DNA from: Nonomuraea montanisoli | Lineage (GTDB): Bacteria; Actinomycetota; Actinomycetes; Streptosporangiales; Streptosporangiaceae | DNA length: 64,000 nucleotides | Assembly: GCF_013363975.1 (NCBI RefSeq) | Contig: NZ_JABWGN010000016.1 | Span: 62,001 to 126,000, forward strand | Direction of reading: 5' to 3' | Shown: positions 58,064-64,000 of the stretch, piece by piece | Position numbering within the stretch: the first letter of the stretch is position 1 | Layout of the letters: every line of letters begins with the position of its first letter | Position numbers and translations under genes: made by a program | Notes under the pieces: generated by a model | Told to the model about the DNA's origin: nothing | Database searches by the model: none | The model's input: only the letters and a program-made list of their open reading frames with translations

Positions 58064-59683
58064 ATGACAAGAGTCCTGGTCAGCGGGGCGACCGGCACGA
58101 TCGGCCGTCCCCTGGTGAACCAACTGAACGACGCGGGCGCCGACGTCCGCACGGTGACGAGGCAGCTGACCGACCCGGTCGCGCTGAAGGCGGCCCTCGA
58201 CGGTGTCGACGCGGTGTTCCTGCTGTGGCCGTTCGCCTCGGCCGAGGGCGCCCGCGAGGTGCTGGAGCTGGTCGGGGCCAGGCGGGTGGTCTACCTGTCC
58301 TCGGCCGCCGCCCGCCCGTACGAGGTCGAGATCGAGCGCTTGATCGCCGAGACCGCCCGGGAGTGGACGGTGCTGCGCCCGCACGCGTTCGCGGCCAACA
58401 CCCTGCGGTGGGCCGAGCAGATCCGCGCGGGCGTCGTCCGGCAGCCGTACGGCGACGCGGTCCTGTCCCCCGTCCACGAGCGGGACGTCGCGGCCGTCGC
58501 GGTGCGGGCGCTGCTCGACGAAGGGCACCACGGCGCGATCCACACGCTGACCGGTCCCCGGCCGCTGACCCGGCGGGAGCAGGCGCGGGCGATCGGCGCC
58601 GCGATCGGCCGGCCGGTGCGGTGGGAGGAGGAGCCCCCGGAGGAGGCCAGATTACGACTGCTCGGCCTGGGATGGCCCGAGCCGGCCGTGGACGGGATGC
58701 TGCGCGCTCTCGCCGAGCCCGGCCCGGCCACCGCGACCGTGGAGGAGGTCACCGGAGCGCCCGCGAGCACGTTCGAGACGTGGGCGGGCGAGCACGCCGC
58801 GGACTTCCTCGGCACCATGCGGGCCGCCCGCGTCCACGCGTACGGCGACGCCTCGGTGATCTCGCTGGAGGAGGTGCCGGTGCCGGCGCCCGGCCCGGGC
58901 GAGGTGCTCATCAAGGTGGCCGCGACGTCGTTCAACCCGTCGGAGGTCGGCCTGCGGATGGGCCTGCTGCACGACGTGCTCGGCGTCACGCTGCCGCTCA
59001 CGCTCGGCTGGGACGTCGCGGGCACCGTGGTCACCGGAGCGGGTGACCTAGTCCCCGGCGACCGGGTGATCGGGCTCGTCGACGGGGCTGCGGCCGAGTA
59101 CGCGGTCGCCCGGGCGAGCATGCTGGCCAGGGCGCCGGAGCGGATCCCGCTGGCGGTCGCGGCCGCCGTGCCGGTGGCCGGGCTCACCGCGTGGCAGGCG
59201 GTCTTCGAGCACGCCCGCATCGGGCCCGGCAGCCGGGTGCTGATCAACGGGGCCGGCGGCGGCGTGGGGCTGTTCGCCGTGCAGCTGGCCAAGCACGCGG
59301 GCGCGTACGTGGTGGCGACCGCCGCCCCGCGCAGCGCCGCCGCCGTGCGGGCGCTGGGCGCCGACGAGGTCGTGGATTACACCACCACTCCCCTGCCGGG
59401 TGGCAACGACGTGCTGATCAACCTGGTGGCCGCCGTGCCCGCCTCGGTGACGGCGCTGGCCGAGGAGTTCGTCTCGATCAGCCAGCCGATCGAGCACCCT
59501 CGCGCCGTCCAGTTCGTGGCCCGCAACGACCCGAGCCGGCTGACCGAGCTCGTGGCGCTGATCGACAAGGGGGTGGTGGACGTCACGGCGGAAGTCCGGC
59601 CGCTGGAGTCCCTGGCGGACCTGCACCGGGCCGCCGAGCGCGGCGCGATCCGCGGAAAGGTCGTCGTGGAGGTGGAAAGGTGA
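58064..59683 (+). CDS. Fusion of NmrA-like NAD(P)-binding domain and zinc-less MDR quinone reductase
   Basis: A 539-aa two-domain protein. Residues 1-251 are an atypical SDR of the NmrA type (VSGATGTIGRPLV, then YLSSAAARPYE, RPHAFAANTLRWAEQ, TGPRPLTRREQARAI). Residues 252-539 form a complete MDR oxidoreductase that begins with its own Met252 (MRAARVHAYGD), with PAPGPGEVLIKV, GWDVAGTVV, and the cofactor motif GAGGGVGLFAVQLAKHAG near residue 396; no structural zinc Cys are seen. The joint is exactly where two separate proteins would end and start. NADPH-dependent reduction of quinones or enones is likely. The next gene overlaps by GTGA. Confidence 0.87.
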   Translation: MTRVLVSGATGTIGRPLVNQLNDAGADVRTVTRQLTDPVALKAALDGVDAVFLLWPFASAEGAREVLELVGARRVVYLSSAAARPYEVEIERLIAETAREWTVLRPHAFAANTLRWAEQIRAGVVRQPYGDAVLSPVHERDVAAVAVRALLDEGHHGAIHTLTGPRPLTRREQARAIGAAIGRPVRWEEEPPEEARLRLLGLGWPEPAVDGMLRALAEPGPATATVEEVTGAPASTFETWAGEHAADFLGTMRAARVHAYGDASVISLEEVPVPAPGPGEVLIKVAATSFNPSEVGLRMGLLHDVLGVTLPLTLGWDVAGTVVTGAGDLVPGDRVIGLVDGAAAEYAVARASMLARAPERIPLAVAAAVPVAGLTAWQAVFEHARIGPGSRVLINGAGGGVGLFAVQLAKHAGAYVVATAAPRSAAAVRALGADEVVDYTTTPLPGGNDVLINLVAAVPASVTALAEEFVSISQPIEHPRAVQFVARNDPSRLTELVALIDKGVVDVTAEVRPLESLADLHRAAERGAIRGKVVVEVER

Positions 59684-60237
59684 TCAGGATCGGCATCATC
59701 CTCGGCAGCACGCGGCCGGGACGCAACGGCGAGGCCGTCGCGCGCTGGGTCCACGAGCACGCGGTCAAGCGCGGCGACGCGCACTACGAGCTGGTCGACC
59801 TGAAGGACTTCGACCTGCCCCATCTGGACGAGCCGCTCGCCGCGGCCACCGGGGTGTACGAGCACCCGCACACCAGGACGTGGTCCGACACCATCGACGG
59901 CTTCGACGGCTTCGTCTTCGTGACGCCCGAGTACAACCACTCGATCAGCGGCGCGCTCAAGACCGCCATCGACTTCCTGTTCGCCGAGTGGCACGACAAG
60001 GCCGCGGGCGTGGTCGGATACGGCGTCAGCGGCGGGGTACGGGCGGCCGAGCACCTGCGGCAGGTGCTCGGCCAGGTCAGGGTGGCCGACGTGCAGGCGG
60101 GCGTGGAGCTGCTGATGCACGCCGATTTCGAGGGCTTCACCACGTTCAAGCCCGCCGCCCACCAGGAGGACATGCTGGGCAGACTGCTCGACCAGGTCGT
60201 CTCCTGGAGCACTGCACTGCGCCCGCTCAGAAGGTGA
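59680..60237 (+). CDS. NADPH-dependent FMN reductase / quinone reductase
   Basis: A 185-aa flavodoxin-like reductase from GTG 59680. The FMN phosphate loop is LGSTRPGRNGEAVARW; the isoalloxazine-side motif is VFVTPEYNHSISGALKTAID; GYGVSGGVRAAEHLRQ is also typical. These enzymes reduce FMN, quinones or azo dyes with NADPH. It is translationally coupled to the SDR-MDR fusion, so the two probably act on related electrophiles. Confidence 0.92.
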   Translation: MIRIGIILGSTRPGRNGEAVARWVHEHAVKRGDAHYELVDLKDFDLPHLDEPLAAATGVYEHPHTRTWSDTIDGFDGFVFVTPEYNHSISGALKTAIDFLFAEWHDKAAGVVGYGVSGGVRAAEHLRQVLGQVRVADVQAGVELLMHADFEGFTTFKPAAHQEDMLGRLLDQVVSWSTALRPLRR

Positions 60238-60293
60238 CCACGCGTCAGAATCGGTCGCACGCGCGGCAGCCCCCGCGGCGTAGGGTCTCGGGT

Positions 60294-60698
60294 GTGGACC
60301 CGACATCCCCAGCACCCCGCGTCCTCGTGATCGGCCTCGACCCGTATCGGGTTCCCGGCTCCTGGGACCCGAAGCCGGTGGCCGATGCGATCGAGGTCGG
60401 CCTCGCCCGCTTCGCCGAGCACGGTGTCGGCGTCGAGACCTGTCTGTTCGGCCTCGACGGCGGCGACGACGTGGAAACGATCGTCACCCATGCCCTGAGC
60501 GCGCGGCCTTGGGAATGCGTCGTCATCGGCGGCGGCGTGCGGAAGGCCGAGGATCAGCTTGAGTTGTTCGAGCAGGTCGTCAACCTCGTCCGACGACACG
60601 CTCCGGACGCGGCGATCGCGTTCAACAGCACCCCGACCGACACCTTCGACGCAGCCGCCCGCTGGATCGGCACTCCCGGACCGAGCGGTTCCGGCTGA
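60294..60698 (+). CDS. Conserved-type hypothetical protein with Rossmann-like fold
   Basis: A 134-aa protein from GTG 60294. It alternates beta strands and helices (RVLVIGLDPYRVPGSW, DAIEVGLARFAEHGVGVETC, WECVVIGGGVRKAEDQLELF, DAAIAFNSTPTDTFDA), like a small flavodoxin or response-regulator-like domain. I recall similar actinomycete proteins but no function. Its 3' end overlaps the 3' end of the convergent XRE gene by about 77 nt. Confidence 0.65.
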   Translation: MDPTSPAPRVLVIGLDPYRVPGSWDPKPVADAIEVGLARFAEHGVGVETCLFGLDGGDDVETIVTHALSARPWECVVIGGGVRKAEDQLELFEQVVNLVRRHAPDAAIAFNSTPTDTFDAAARWIGTPGPSGSG

Positions 60699-61794
60699 CC
60701 AGGCCGGCGCCTGATGAGACGTCCGGCACGTTCCGCCATTGAGCTGTTCCGCGCATGATCTCCTGAACGCGCTGATTCACCCGGGCCGATGAGACGAAGG
60801 GCACTGCCCGTGTGAGCAACGTCATGCGATCAGCAGCAAGGCCCGGGGCGGCAGCCCCGATCGCCGTCTGCACCTGCCGACCGATGTACTGGGCACGGAA
60901 GAGCGGGGAGTACTCGCCGATCTCGTCCGCCGCCCGCCGGAGAAGAGCGCCCGCCTCCTCGTAGCGGCCGAGCCGGCTCAGGCCGATCGCGACATCTCCC
61001 GCCGTGGCCGCCTGGGCGAACCGCGACAAGCCATCGACCTGCAACGCCCTTTCGAGGGTCTCTCTCGCCGCGTCGCCGTGCTCGGGTACGCGGGCCAGCG
61101 AGCGCCCCAATCGCATGGCGAGAGAGGCGATGCGGCCGGCGGGGAGCTCGGGAATGGCCAGTCCTCGGCGGGCGTACATGATCGCCCTGGCGGTGTCGCC
61201 ACGATAGAGGGCGACGCGGCTCAGGCTCTCGATGGCCCGCGCCTCCGCCTTGGCGTCCGCGGCCTTGCGAGCGAGTTCCAGGGCGAGCATCCCAGTACGC
61301 TCAGCCTGAACCAGCTTCGCCGCGTCGTAGAGCACCAGAGTCGCTTGGTACAGCAGTTCTGATACGGCCTGCTGAAGCCGGCGGCCGGAGATGTCTGCCA
61401 CCGCACCTACGTGTGTGACATGGTTCAGAGCACGGGCGGTGAGCGGTATGCCGCCACATTCATAGCGATTCCGGGCAAGGCTGTCGGCGAGCTTGTTCAC
61501 ATAGTGAGGGTCCTGATAAGGATTCCTACTGGCAGACGGCACGAAAACCAATGCAGCGGCTGCCAGGAATTCCCGGCGTTCCACGGGCTCCTCCGTTGCT
61601 GGAGACATCCGCACTTCCCAGCCAACGCGACCGAGCAACTCTATTGCTCGGCCCATTCGGGTATCTCTGACACCACTGGACACCTGACTGACCCATGCCT
61701 GCGACACGCCCAGGTGTTGAGCAAGATCGGCCTGCGTCCATCGTCTCTGCGCCATGATCGCTTTAAGGGCGTCGGGGAGCGCACGAATGTCCAC
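60622..61794 (-). CDS. XRE-family regulator with TPR-like helical repeats
   Basis: A 390-aa protein. Residues 1-55 are a Cro/CI-type HTH (WTQADLAQHLGVSQAWVSQV, then DTRMGRAIELLGRVGW). Residues 90-345 are helical repeats of about 35-40 residues with TPR-like Ala/Leu/Gly spacing (ARKAADAKAEARAIESLSRV; RRGLAIPELPAGRIASLAMR). Such proteins are common in actinomycetes and probably sense a peptide or protein signal. The last 45 residues, Arg/Ser-rich and overlapping the convergent gene, look unlike the rest and may arise from a lost stop codon. It is divergent from the small gene at 61916. Confidence 0.85.
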   Translation of the reverse strand: MDIRALPDALKAIMAQRRWTQADLAQHLGVSQAWVSQVSSGVRDTRMGRAIELLGRVGWEVRMSPATEEPVERREFLAAAALVFVPSASRNPYQDPHYVNKLADSLARNRYECGGIPLTARALNHVTHVGAVADISGRRLQQAVSELLYQATLVLYDAAKLVQAERTGMLALELARKAADAKAEARAIESLSRVALYRGDTARAIMYARRGLAIPELPAGRIASLAMRLGRSLARVPEHGDAARETLERALQVDGLSRFAQAATAGDVAIGLSRLGRYEEAGALLRRAADEIGEYSPLFRAQYIGRQVQTAIGAAAPGLAADRMTLLTRAVPFVSSARVNQRVQEIMRGTAQWRNVPDVSSGAGLVSRNRSVRECRSSGRLRRRCRSGCC

Positions 61795-61812
61795 GACATG
61801 AGCGTATAGCTG

Positions 61813-61852
61813 AGAGCAATCTCGCCTCTATGACTCTATTGCTCTGAGCAAT
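61813..61852. promoter_or_regulatory. Repeated operator-like motif upstream of the XRE gene
   Basis: agagcaat (61813-61820), attgctct (61838-61845) and gagcaat (61846-61852) are three copies of one motif in both orientations, in the divergent spacer between the XRE gene and the 91-aa gene. The extended form ctctattgctc also occurs inside the XRE coding region near 61639-61649. Autoregulation by the XRE protein is the simple reading. Confidence 0.55.
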
Positions 61853-61915
61853 GCCCGTACTGGCGCGAGAAGAAACCCACCGCGAACATGGCCCCAGCCA
61901 TAAGGGAGATCGCGC

Positions 61916-62191
61916 ATGCCTGCCAAACGCTTGCCAGCGGGGTTTCCTCCGTGCCGGCCGCTGAGCGCACCGGCTGAAGCCGCGATGACTCTGACGGAAC
62001 TCCTGGAGAAGTACGGCGACAAGCGGGAGTTCATGCCGCTCTACGTCGGCGTCGCGGCTTGGAGGAGGCACCGCCTGACCTCCGTCGAACACCAGGCGGG
62101 TGGACGCTGCTCGGTCGTCGGCTTCGACTGCGCCGACCTGGACGAGAAGCTCGCCAGGCAGCCCCGCGTCGGGGAAGTCCTTTCCGCCTGA
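61916..62191 (+). CDS. Small hypothetical protein divergent from the XRE regulator
   Basis: A 91-aa protein with GGGAG before the ATG. Residues 24-91 (TLTELLEKYGDKREFMPLYV, AAWRRHRLTSVEHQAGG, ADLDEKLARQP) form a compact basic/acidic domain; the first 23 residues are Pro-rich and could be non-native, as an internal ATG at 61985 exists. I do not recognise a family. The pairing with a helical-repeat XRE regulator is reminiscent of regulator plus small-effector pairs in actinomycetes (there often DUF397), but this is not a clear DUF397 match. Confidence 0.6.
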   Translation: MPAKRLPAGFPPCRPLSAPAEAAMTLTELLEKYGDKREFMPLYVGVAAWRRHRLTSVEHQAGGRCSVVGFDCADLDEKLARQPRVGEVLSA

Positions 62192-62240
62192 GCCGCGGTC
62201 CCATGTCCTGGACGTGCGTGGGCAACGCTCGGGGGTGCGG

Positions 62241-62292
62241 GGGGCCGGGAGGCCCCTTGCCAAGGGGGTGTGGGGGAGCTCGGCTCCCCCAC
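62241..62292. terminator. GC-rich double hairpin before hom
   Basis: ggggccgggaggcccc (62241-62256) folds to a 6-bp stem, and gtgggggagc (62270-62279) with gctcccccac (62283-62292) to a perfect 10-bp stem with a 3-nt loop. They lie between the convergent ends of the 61916 gene and hom and probably terminate both. Confidence 0.65.
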
Positions 62293-62377
62293 TGTCACAG
62301 CCCGAGCCGCGTCGCGCGAAGCGCGGCCCTTGCGAGGACCTTGCCTGTGAGCCCCAAACCCAAATCTGGAGCCGGTC

Positions 62378-63688
62378 CTAGTCGTCGCCCTCGACGCGCA
62401 TCACACTGGCCACCGCACGGACGATGTCGAGGTCGCGCAGTGCCTTCATCGTCGCCGTCAGCGCCGCGTCCGTCGCCCGGTGGGTGACGATGACGAGCTG
62501 GGCGTCGTCGCCGTGGCCCTCCTGGCGTACGGTCTGGATGGAGACGTCGTGGGCGGCGAACAGCTCCGCGACGCGCGCGAGCACGCCCGGCTTGTCGGCG
62601 ACGTCGAGCGCCACGTGGCAGCGCGTGACCGTCTCGCCCATCGGGTGGACGCTGAGCGAGGCGTACGTGGACTCCTCCGCCCCGCGGGTGCCGGCCAGGC
62701 GGTTGCGGGCCACGGCCACCAGGTCACCGAGCACGGCCGAGGCCGTCGGCGCGCCACCGGCGCCCTTGCCGTAGAACATGAGCTGCCCGGCCGACTCCGC
62801 CTCCACGAACACCGCGTTGTACGCCTCGCGCACCCCCGCCAGCGGGTGGCTGCGCGGGATCATCGCCGGGTGGACGCGCACGCCGACGGAGCGGCCGTCG
62901 TCGGAGCGGGCGCAGATGGCCAGCAGCTTGATGACGTAGCCCATGGCCTTGGCCGAGGCGACGTCGGTGGCGGTGATCTCGGTGATGCCCTCGCGGTGCA
63001 CGTCGGCGGCCGTGACGCGGCTGTGGAAGGCGAGCCCGGCCAGGATGGCGGCCTTGGCGGCGGCGTCGAAGCCCTCGACGTCGGCCGTGGGGTCGGCCTC
63101 GGCGTAGCCGAGCGTCTGGGCCTCCTCCAGGGCGTCGGTGAAGGACGCTCCGGTGGAGTCCATCTTGTCGAGGATGTAGTTGGTGGTGCCGTTGACGATG
63201 CCGAGCACGCGCCGCACCCGGTCGCCGGCCAGCGACTCGCGCAGCGGGCGCAGCAGCGGGATGGCCCCGGCGACGCTGGCCTCGAAGTACAGGTCGCCGT
63301 TGCCGGCGCGGGCCGCCTCGTGCAGGGTGGCGCCGTCCTCGGCGAGCAGCGCCTTGTTGGCGGTGACCACGGACTTGCCGCGGTTGAGCGCCGCCACGAT
63401 GAGCGAGCGGGCCGGCTCGATGCCGCCGATCACCTCGACGACGATGTCGATGTCGTCGCGGGTGACCAGCGCCTCGGCGTCGGTGGTGAGCAGCTCGGGG
63501 GCGACGTCCACGTCGCGCTTGCGGCCCAGGCGGCGCACGGCGACCCCGGCCAGCTCCAGCGGGGCGCCGACGCGGGCGGCCAGGTCGCCGTCCTGCTCGT
63601 GCAGCAGGCGGATGACCTGGGAGCCGACGACGCCGCAGCCCAGCAACGCGACTTTCAGCGGTTTCACGGCCGCACCCTCACGTTTCAC
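62378..63688 (-). CDS. hom: Homoserine dehydrogenase with ACT domain
   Basis: A 436-aa enzyme reducing aspartate-4-semialdehyde to homoserine with NAD(P)H, the branch point to threonine and methionine. The cofactor loop is VALLGCGVVGSQVI; catalytic-domain marks are VVTANKALLAEDG, GIVNGTTNYILDKM and TLGYAEADPTADVEGFDAA. The C-terminal ACT domain (DVADKPGVLARVAELFAAHD) allows feedback inhibition by threonine. The start overlaps the lysA stop by 4 nt. Its usual next gene, thrC, is displaced by 20.5 kb. Confidence 0.96.
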   Translation of the reverse strand: MKREGAAVKPLKVALLGCGVVGSQVIRLLHEQDGDLAARVGAPLELAGVAVRRLGRKRDVDVAPELLTTDAEALVTRDDIDIVVEVIGGIEPARSLIVAALNRGKSVVTANKALLAEDGATLHEAARAGNGDLYFEASVAGAIPLLRPLRESLAGDRVRRVLGIVNGTTNYILDKMDSTGASFTDALEEAQTLGYAEADPTADVEGFDAAAKAAILAGLAFHSRVTAADVHREGITEITATDVASAKAMGYVIKLLAICARSDDGRSVGVRVHPAMIPRSHPLAGVREAYNAVFVEAESAGQLMFYGKGAGGAPTASAVLGDLVAVARNRLAGTRGAEESTYASLSVHPMGETVTRCHVALDVADKPGVLARVAELFAAHDVSIQTVRQEGHGDDAQLVIVTHRATDAALTATMKALRDLDIVRAVASVMRVEGDD

Positions 63689-64000
63689 AGCTGCCCCCTC
63701 AACAGGTCGTCCTCGGTCTCGCCCCGCATGATCACGCGGGCCGCGCCGTCGGCGACGGCGACCACGGCGGGCTTGGGCAGGTAGTTGTAGTTGCTGGCCA
63801 GCGAGCGGCAGTAGGCGCCGGTCGCGGCGACGGCCAGCAGGTCGCCCGGCGCGAGGTCGGACGGCAGGAAGCAGTCGCGGACGATGATGTCGCCGCTCTC
63901 GCAGTGCTTGCCGACGACGCGGCTGAGCATGGGCTCGGCCGTGCTCGCACGGCTGGCGAGGGTGACCGTGTAGTCGGCGCCGTACAGGGCGGTGCGGACG
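63685..64000 (-). CDS. lysA: Diaminopimelate decarboxylase, C-terminal part (partial)
   Basis: The last 104 residues of a PLP decarboxylase making lysine from meso-diaminopimelate; the N-terminus is beyond the window. The C-terminal barrel shows GKHCESGDIIV with the active-site Cys-Glu-Ser-Gly-Asp motif, and AATGAYCRSLASNYNYLPKP with the substrate Tyr. The stop codon overlaps the hom start as ATGA. Confidence 0.93.
   Translation of the reverse strand, partial: VRTALYGADYTVTLASRASTAEPMLSRVVGKHCESGDIIVRDCFLPSDLAPGDLLAVAATGAYCRSLASNYNYLPKPAVVAVADGAARVIMRGETEDDLLRGQL

Overview
The window is about 70% GC with dense, often overlapping genes, many GTG starts and promoters that place the start codon at the transcription start. 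Gene content and order point to a filamentous actinomycete, most likely of the Streptosporangiaceae/Thermomonosporaceae type (Nonomuraea-like). That placement is inferred from recalled synteny, not from a search.

A conserved actinomycete backbone lies mostly on the minus strand. Read in its own 5'->3' direction (right to left) it is lysA (partial)-hom ... thrC-thrB-rho-rpmE-prfA-prmC-tsaC ... wecA ... atpI-atpBEFHAGDC-DUF2550. Divergent cobalamin adenosyltransferase, an ABC-2 transporter with an orphan histidine kinase, a STAS protein, a TetR regulator, aldehyde dehydrogenase and nucS follow at the left end. Position 1 cuts a secreted cell-surface-type protein.

Three accessory blocks interrupt this backbone. 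(1) 18.2-27.3 kb, between atpI and wecA, is a plus-strand RiPP operon. It encodes a 61-aa precursor with a Ser/Thr/Gly-rich core containing two Cys, a PqqD-M50 membrane protease fusion, a split tRNA-dependent (LanB-type) dehydratase (glutamylation and elimination proteins), a YcaO cyclodehydratase, a free E1-like/ocin-ThiF protein, and a large E1-like plus tandem SagB-type dehydrogenase fusion. One elimination-type protein and no second SpaB_C protein (the pyridine-forming cyclase of thiopeptides) suggest a linear azol(in)e peptide with dehydroamino acids, goadsporin-like in logic but with its own precursor. A small winged-helix regulator and a Trp-rich secreted mini-protein follow. (2) 30.0-32.9 kb holds an 845-aa protein made almost entirely of several unrelated tandem repeat families with a His-rich tail, translationally coupled to a 126-aa helical protein of type VII-secretion flavour. 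(3) 42.0-62.2 kb splits hom from thrC. Its first half is an array of six family-2 glycosyltransferases plus a membrane coiled-coil protein. Its second half is a mosaic of small redox and hydrolase genes with regulators, including an NmrA-MDR fusion, an operator of two nested perfect inverted repeats beside a TetR gene, and a probable deletion scar.

How the genes work together: the ATP synthase operon is complete (a, c, b, delta, alpha, gamma, beta, epsilon). The lysA/hom/thrC/thrB set makes lysine and threonine. The prfA/prmC/rpmE/tsaC set serves translation and rho serves termination. The RiPP operon is mostly coupled by 4-nt overlaps and looks functional, but contains no exporter or immunity gene.
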